Assembly (NCBI GenBank): GCA_016713405.1
Contig: JADJPF010000001.1
Location: 124,001-188,000, forward strand
Reading direction: 5' to 3'
Length of the DNA: 64,000 nt
Source: Blastocatellia bacterium
GTDB taxonomy: Bacteria; Acidobacteriota; Blastocatellia; Chloracidobacteriales; JADJPF01
Shown here: piece after piece, positions 59,571 through 64,000 of the stretch
How positions within the stretch are numbered: the first letter of the stretch is position 1
How the letters are laid out: each line of letters starts with the position of its first letter
Position numbers and translations under genes: made by a program
The notes under the pieces: generated by a model
What the model saw: the letters and a program-made list of their open reading frames with translations, nothing else
What the model was told of the DNA's origin: nothing
Database searches by the model: none

Positions 59571-61076
59571 ATGTTTAATAATGCAGAATTTTTGCGTAAT
59601 GTACGGGTTCAACTAACCCCTAGACGCTTGATGTTTACTTCAGGTTTAACTCTAGGGTTAATTATTATCAGTGAACTACTGATTTGGACTGCTACTGCAA
59701 AAACAGAATATTCGCCTGTGGGTTATGACAGATGGGCAGAATTTGGTATAGCTAGTTTTAATTTACTATTTTTTGCTCAAATTATTCTTTTAACTGCAAT
59801 GGCCCCTAGTGTGGTAGGGGGTTCAGTTGTCCAAGAACGTTTACGTAATACATTAGTTTTTCAACAAATGACCTTGCTTTCTTCTCATGAAGTTTTACTT
59901 GGCAAAATGTTTGGCTCAACTATTGTTTACTATGTTTTAGCTGCACTAATAATGCCTTTTGCTATTTTAGGGGGGCTTGTAGCAAGAATTCCTATAGATA
60001 GCTTAGTAGGAATTTATTTGGTTTTACTTGTAGGTGCTTTGTCTTGGCAAGCAGTAAGTTTATTTATTTCTAGCTCGATTGTTAATGCTCAAGAGGCGGC
60101 AGGACGTAATTTAGCAGGTCTAAGCTATAGTATAGGTGGGTTAGCTGTATTTTTTATGATGATATTTTTTAATATCTTTTGGCGACATAATTGGGAAATG
60201 CAGCAAGGCAACACTTATTTTTTTGGACAACCTATTTTAGCTTTGACTTTTGCTGTTATGGTGGTCTCATTTATCGGGGTTTGGGCCTATATTGGAGCAG
60301 TAAGAGCATTTAAGGATTTACAATTAATTAGATTATCTCCTCGCACAGTTTGGTATTTCTTTATTGCTTTAGAAGTTATTCTAGTTGGTTGGTTTTGGGG
60401 TGGAACAATTAGTTCAGAAGGATATGCAGATGTTTCTCAAGAATACTTTAAAAGAAATATAGGCGCTTTATTTGTAGCTTATCTATTTATAAATTGGATT
60501 TTCTTAGCTGCTTTAGCTGGTATTTCTGTAATTTCTCGTAATCAACTTCGTGAATGGTGGAGTGGTAGTTTAGATGCTATTTCTTTGCTTAAACGGTCAG
60601 AAATTAAAAATTCAATTATTAATTTCCCAATTTCGATAGCTATTGTTTTAGCTGGATCTATTGCTTTATGGGGAAGTATGTATGTAGGATTACCAGGCAG
60701 AGAAAACTTGCTACTACCTTTTAGTTCACTAATTGCAATGATGATTGCTTTTATAGTTACAATGCTATCAATGGCTAGTTTTATACAGTTTTGTGCTATG
60801 TACAGGTTTCGTGTAGCTAATCGTGCTGGCTTAGTGCTTTGGATAATGTTAATGGTTATTGCTGCAATTGCTACAGGGGTTTTAGGCCCAGAAAGCGTTC
60901 CAGGACTTTTTAATCCAATGGTATTTTCTGTTTTATTAATAGAAAAAAGTGAAAAGGCACTTTCAACTATTAGTGTTGGATTACTAGTTGAAATAATTTT
61001 TGCATTACTTTCTATAGGGATGATGTATTGGAAATGGCGACGTACAAGAGATGAAATGCTAAAAGATAAAGATTAA
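59571..61076 (+). CDS. ABC transporter permease
   Basis: About 501 aa from ATG 59571 (GAGG just upstream); an in-frame GTG at 59565 is less likely. Some twelve hydrophobic segments and an early soluble part (SVVQERLRNTLVFQQMT ... LLSSHEVLLGKMFG), the NBD-contact helix seen in ABC-2/GldF-type permeases. Cytoplasmic loops are short. Works with the ATPase upstream; two-gene operon ended by the terminator at 61103-61141. Confidence 0.85.
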   Translation: MFNNAEFLRNVRVQLTPRRLMFTSGLTLGLIIISELLIWTATAKTEYSPVGYDRWAEFGIASFNLLFFAQIILLTAMAPSVVGGSVVQERLRNTLVFQQMTLLSSHEVLLGKMFGSTIVYYVLAALIMPFAILGGLVARIPIDSLVGIYLVLLVGALSWQAVSLFISSSIVNAQEAAGRNLAGLSYSIGGLAVFFMMIFFNIFWRHNWEMQQGNTYFFGQPILALTFAVMVVSFIGVWAYIGAVRAFKDLQLIRLSPRTVWYFFIALEVILVGWFWGGTISSEGYADVSQEYFKRNIGALFVAYLFINWIFLAALAGISVISRNQLREWWSGSLDAISLLKRSEIKNSIINFPISIAIVLAGSIALWGSMYVGLPGRENLLLPFSSLIAMMIAFIVTMLSMASFIQFCAMYRFRVANRAGLVLWIMLMVIAAIATGVLGPESVPGLFNPMVFSVLLIEKSEKALSTISVGLLVEIIFALLSIGMMYWKWRRTRDEMLKDKD

Positions 61077-61102
61077 ATCAAGACTCATATTAATCTAAAA
61101 AG

Positions 61103-61141
61103 AAAATTAAAATAGCCCAAGCTGTGGGCTATTTTAATTTT
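61103..61141. terminator. Bidirectional terminator
   Basis: Perfect 17-bp stem AAAATTAAAATAGCCCA / TGGGCTATTTTAATTTT (61103-61119, 61125-61141), loop AGCTG. It overlaps the end of the minus-strand HtrA-like gene, whose TAG stop is at 61129-61131. Confidence 0.9.
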
Positions 61142-62895
61142 TGTCTTTCTTCTTCAGTTAAAATTCTTTGCTTAGGCATGTTTTTTTCTTTAGGTAAACG
61201 AGGGGCCAAATCAAGTTTTAGAGTAACTTCTTCATTGTTACGGGTGACAACAATCTCACATTCAGTAATTGCTGCCGCTTCTCGAATAGAAAGTAACATA
61301 TTGCTAAAGTTTTCTTTATTGTCTATCAAGTAACTTGACATTTGTACTAATACATCCCCTACTTTAATACCACTACGCTCTGCCAATGAATTAGGTAAAA
61401 TAGACACTACCAAAACTCCATGAGGAAATTTCTGTGCTTTTGTAGGATCTGGATTCTTTGGAGGTTCTGGTAAATCAGAGAGCTTAACACCTAAAAATTT
61501 TTCTGGAAGATTTTGTTCTAAATTATAATTAAACCTCTTTAATTGCTTCATTAATTTAAGACGTTCAGATTTTAGTAAAGAAATTTGACTGGATAGATTT
61601 TTTTGAGCTTCTAAATTATTTGCTAAAGAAGTTTCGTTTTTGTTATTTGCTAAGGAAGCTTCGTTTGCTTTTGAGTAAGCAGATTGGAAGTTTTGTAACG
61701 CAGTATCAATAGATTTTAAGTCCTGTTGTATCGAATACATATAAGCCTGCTTGCCAATACTATCTTCTACAAAAGGAGACTTATAACCTCGCTCACCTAA
61801 GATTACTTTTATATTTTCTAGCTTTTTATTACGTAAAACATCAAATGTAATAGTTTCTCCAGCAGGTTGTAGAGCAATAAAAGAATATAGCTGAGAATCA
61901 GATTCTACTGCCCTACCATTAAGATTAATTATTACATCATTTTCTTGTAGGCCAGAAATTGATGCAGGGCTATTAGGAATTATATTACGGACGTAAAATC
62001 CTTTAGGATTATCTAATATTCCCAATTCTTTTAATTGATCTATAGGTAATTTATTGCAATCAAACCCATTAACGCCCAACCATCCGCGAGGTATATTTCC
62101 TTGACGATCAATAATTCTTTTTGCTATTCGGCGTGCTTGTATAGCACTAAAAACTTCTACTACATTATTTTCTAAACTATTAGGTATTCCTACAACTTCT
62201 TTATTATTATTTATTACTACCCCAAAACTTAAAGATGTAGCACCAGCAACATTATTACTAAAATCAATGCTAAAAAATTCCTGGTTAGGGAATTGAAGTA
62301 TTTTAGCGTTTTGTGCCAAAATACTTCGATTAAATTGAGGTATGTTATTAGATTTATCTTCTTCAAATTCAACATTTAAGAGTGTTACTAAGTCATTAGA
62401 AACTAAACTAATATTATTAGCCAAAGGTACAGGTTTAATGTTAAGGTTATCAACTGCCAATAAACAAAAACCACTAGGCCCATCTAAACCAACAAAACGA
62501 GCCTGCTTTTGTTCTCCTGAAGGTAAAACAACATTAATAGTACCAATAGCTTGTTCTCCTGCTTCAGGGATTAGATTTACTAATTTAGTTAAAATATGGC
62601 CTTTTTGGTCAACTACAATGCCTGTTGTAACATTAGTGGGTTGAAACTTTGTTAGTTTTTCACTAGGAAGCTTAGTTTTTATACCTCGCTTTAATAAAGA
62701 ACTTCGTATTTCTGACAAATTTATTTCATGAACAATTGTAACTAACCAAGGCTGATCCTTAATTACTTGTAGTTGATTTGTAGTGGGTTGGGATTGATTA
62801 GTATTTGCTGCTTGAGCAAATACATTAGGTATTAAACAAGCAATTAATATTGCAGAAATAGATATTCTAGAAAAATACTTACTTAGTTTGAACAT
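61129..62895 (-). CDS. HtrA/DegP-like protein with two PDZ domains and a dead protease domain
   Basis: About 588 aa from ATG 62895; a TTG at 62910 is also in frame. Signal peptide (ending NVFAQAA), a trypsin-like domain (about 80-250), PDZ1 (about 265-365: GWLGVNGFDCNKL ... SPASISGLQENDVIINLNG), a coiled-coil linker (390-460), PDZ2 (about 470-560: FLGVKLSDLPEPP ... SLAERSGIKVGDVLVQM). Where HtrA has TNNHVV, this has TKLVNL; where the catalytic Asp sits, SGFCLLAV; where GNSGGP sits, VAGATSLSFG. All three catalytic residues are absent. It is probably a substrate-binding or regulatory pseudoprotease. It follows the sigma and anti-sigma genes (20-bp gap to 62916), like DegP near RpoE systems. Confidence 0.85.
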   Translation of the reverse strand: MFKLSKYFSRISISAILIACLIPNVFAQAANTNQSQPTTNQLQVIKDQPWLVTIVHEINLSEIRSSLLKRGIKTKLPSEKLTKFQPTNVTTGIVVDQKGHILTKLVNLIPEAGEQAIGTINVVLPSGEQKQARFVGLDGPSGFCLLAVDNLNIKPVPLANNISLVSNDLVTLLNVEFEEDKSNNIPQFNRSILAQNAKILQFPNQEFFSIDFSNNVAGATSLSFGVVINNNKEVVGIPNSLENNVVEVFSAIQARRIAKRIIDRQGNIPRGWLGVNGFDCNKLPIDQLKELGILDNPKGFYVRNIIPNSPASISGLQENDVIINLNGRAVESDSQLYSFIALQPAGETITFDVLRNKKLENIKVILGERGYKSPFVEDSIGKQAYMYSIQQDLKSIDTALQNFQSAYSKANEASLANNKNETSLANNLEAQKNLSSQISLLKSERLKLMKQLKRFNYNLEQNLPEKFLGVKLSDLPEPPKNPDPTKAQKFPHGVLVVSILPNSLAERSGIKVGDVLVQMSSYLIDNKENFSNMLLSIREAAAITECEIVVTRNNEEVTLKLDLAPRLPKEKNMPKQRILTEEERQKLK

Positions 62896-62915
62896 AGTTA
62901 CTTTTACCAACCAAT

Positions 62916-63434
62916 TTAGAAAATTTTTGATTCTGGAATAATTCCAGAACTTCTAATTTCGCTAGTATCTGGGTTATCAATAGTTACTACAGGTTTTGCT
63001 CCATAAATTATTGCTGAAACAGGTAAAGTGCTAGAAGAATTGTCACCGTAGTGTATTTCTATATTAATTTTTTCTGGCCTATTTCGAGGCTGTATTAAGT
63101 AAGTACGACCATTGGATTTGACTAATCGTTTATTGGCTAAAATTCGTTGTGTTGCTAGCACATTATAATTATTAATTTTATTTGTTGGTGATATTGGTAC
63201 AGCTATTTTAGGAGTATCTGAGTTTTTACTGGTTAAAATCTCATCATTATTTAGTAGGTTATTGAACTCTTTTTTTGCAACTGGGGTTGAAAAAGCTATA
63301 GGAGTTGAAATAGTTGCTTCACTAGGTTTAGCCCAGGCATAAAATAAAAATAATCTGCTCCTATTAAAATACCAACTATTGTTAATGCTGTTGCTGTAGC
63401 CGCTAAAGCGGGTTGTGACATCCACTTCCACCAA
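62916..63434 (-). CDS. Extracytoplasmic part of an anti-sigma factor (frameshifted fragment)
   Basis: 172 aa as framed. The first 30 residues read out of register over the membrane-span region. From AWAKPSEATISTP on, the frame is the true C-terminal part of the anti-sigma factor 63296-63700: one extra T (in the A4 run at 63341-63344, or nearby) joins it as FYFYAWAKPSE. Contains Asn/Ser/Thr-rich linker then a short beta-rich tail ending SGIIPESKIF. This part would face the periplasm, where stress sensing takes place. Confidence 0.7.
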   Translation of the reverse strand: MVEVDVTTRFSGYSNSINNSWYFNRSRLFLFYAWAKPSEATISTPIAFSTPVAKKEFNNLLNNDEILTSKNSDTPKIAVPISPTNKINNYNVLATQRILANKRLVKSNGRTYLIQPRNRPEKINIEIHYGDNSSSTLPVSAIIYGAKPVVTIDNPDTSEIRSSGIIPESKIF

Positions 63435-63700
63435 GGAACATTTAAGCTAGCATGCTTATGAGCAGCTATTTTTTGTCTTAATTTAATATCAAAGTTTATA
63501 GGAGTTTGAACTTGCATTTGACTACGTAAGAGCTTACGTAGATTAGATAGTTGATGAGAATAGCTTTGGCAAGTCAAGCATTTTTTACAATGGCTTATGA
63601 TAGCAATTGGTATTACAACATCAAAGTCAGCACTTTCTAAAGTTTCCCGTACCATACGGCACTCAGTTAGTGTTAAAGGAAGTTCTTTATTTGAAATCAT
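63296..63700 (-). CDS. Zinc-binding (ZAS-type) anti-sigma factor, N-terminal fragment
   Basis: 134 aa in this frame. Cytoplasmic N-terminus with the zinc anti-sigma motif Hx3Cx2C (His37, Cys41, Cys44 in SHCKKCLTCQSY), then a membrane span (about 95-115, ALAATATALTIVGILIGA). After FYF (about residue 119) the frame goes wrong. Full length with 62916-63434 is about 261 aa. It binds and silences the ECF sigma factor encoded just upstream (63718-64000), as in RseA/ZAS systems. Confidence 0.82.
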   Translation of the reverse strand: MISNKELPLTLTECRMVRETLESADFDVVIPIAIISHCKKCLTCQSYSHQLSNLRKLLRSQMQVQTPINFDIKLRQKIAAHKHASLNVPWWKWMSQPALAATATALTIVGILIGADYFYFMPGLNLVKQLFQLL

Positions 63701-63717
63701 AGTTTGTTCCCTAAAAC

Positions 63718-64000
63718 TTAGACATATTTTTGTAATTTATCTTTTAGTAAATTACGAGCGCGATTAATACGTGATTTTACTGTACCTTCTGATAGACCAG
63801 TAATATCAACAATTTGTTCATAACTCAAGCCTTCAACATCTCGCATGACTAATGTTAATCGGTATTTTTCTGGTAAGGATTGAATTGCAGTTGTAACGGC
63901 TTTGCGTCTTTCTGTGTCAATCATCACTTCGTCTTGCAGTGGTGCTTGTGCAGGAAAATCCATTTCTTGTTCTTGTTCATCATCTTTACCACGAAAGGGG
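63718..64000 (-). CDS. ECF RNA polymerase sigma factor (5' partial)
   Basis: 94 codons in view; the frame is open to the window edge, so the N-terminal region 2 is missing. The end holds sigma region 4: SLPEKYRLTLVMRDVEGLSY then EQIVDITGLSEGTVKSRINRARNLLKDKL, the helix-turn-helix that reads the -35. Followed by a zinc anti-sigma gene 17 bp away and then the HtrA-like gene, the usual arrangement of envelope-stress ECF systems. Confidence 0.9.
   Translation of the reverse strand, partial: PFRGKDDEQEQEMDFPAQAPLQDEVMIDTERRKAVTTAIQSLPEKYRLTLVMRDVEGLSYEQIVDITGLSEGTVKSRINRARNLLKDKLQKYV

Overview
The window is AT-rich (by eye roughly one third G+C), bacterial, and carries no rRNA, tRNA, CRISPR array or insertion-sequence transposase that I could see. 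The gene content points to Acidobacteriota, perhaps a low-GC Blastocatellia-like lineage: a VWFA-related Acidobacterial-type protein, three large secreted VPS10/BNR-type propeller proteins, NHL, HEAT and TPR proteins with signal peptides, TonB-C domain proteins, a TMTC-like O-mannosyltransferase and PHA granule genes. The phylum is an inference from family content, not from a marker gene.

Layout. 1-5.8 kb: the 3' part of an NHL-repeat protein, a TonB-C protein, purU, rpsU and a TPR pair. 5.9-11.3 kb: larE, a coiled-coil repeat protein, a NAD-salvage operon (pncB-pncA-nrtR on the minus strand, with a 19-bp palindrome over its promoter), and a small unknown protein plus Rieske pair. 11.5-21.6 kb: a FtsB/DivIC-like protein, two large HEAT-repeat proteins, a DUF1232 (YkvA-like) protein, and two multi-membrane glycosyltransferase-like proteins. 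21.8-29.1 kb: a PP2C phosphatase and a tandem duplicated pair of secreted propeller proteins. 29.3-37.6 kb: a B12-binding-type radical SAM protein, a broken TPR-SPOR gene, an alpha/alpha-barrel protein, a polyprenyl-phosphate sugar transferase, xdhC and an esterase. 38-45 kb: a NarL-like regulator with a degenerate receiver, the VWA protein, a three-subunit molybdenum hydroxylase and an SPFH protein. 45-51 kb: a third propeller protein, a LolA-like protein and a PafA-like phosphatase split by a frameshift. 51-56.6 kb: an Hsp100-like ATPase that appears to continue, across a frameshift, into a release-factor-like domain without a GGQ motif; two small unknown proteins; and a TPR protein. 56.8-58.6 kb: phaR and a phasin-like gene behind a promoter with two direct-repeat operators, then an inverted pair of three-hairpin intergenic repeats. 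58.6-64 kb: an ABC transporter pair, then an ECF sigma / zinc anti-sigma / HtrA-like gene set in which the HtrA-like protein has lost all three catalytic residues.

Two points shape how the annotation should be read. First, six genes (HEAT 11947-14518, DUF1232 17190-17671, TPR-SPOR 30993-32913, phosphatase 49315-51049, Hsp100/RF-like 51092-54480, anti-sigma 62916-63700) are split into two frames, mostly at short A/T runs. This looks like sequencing or assembly indels, though real decay or slippage is possible. Second, the most novel candidate is the Hsp100 plus release-factor-like fusion, which also has a non-Clp N-terminal domain and a first ATPase domain with a degenerate Walker B.
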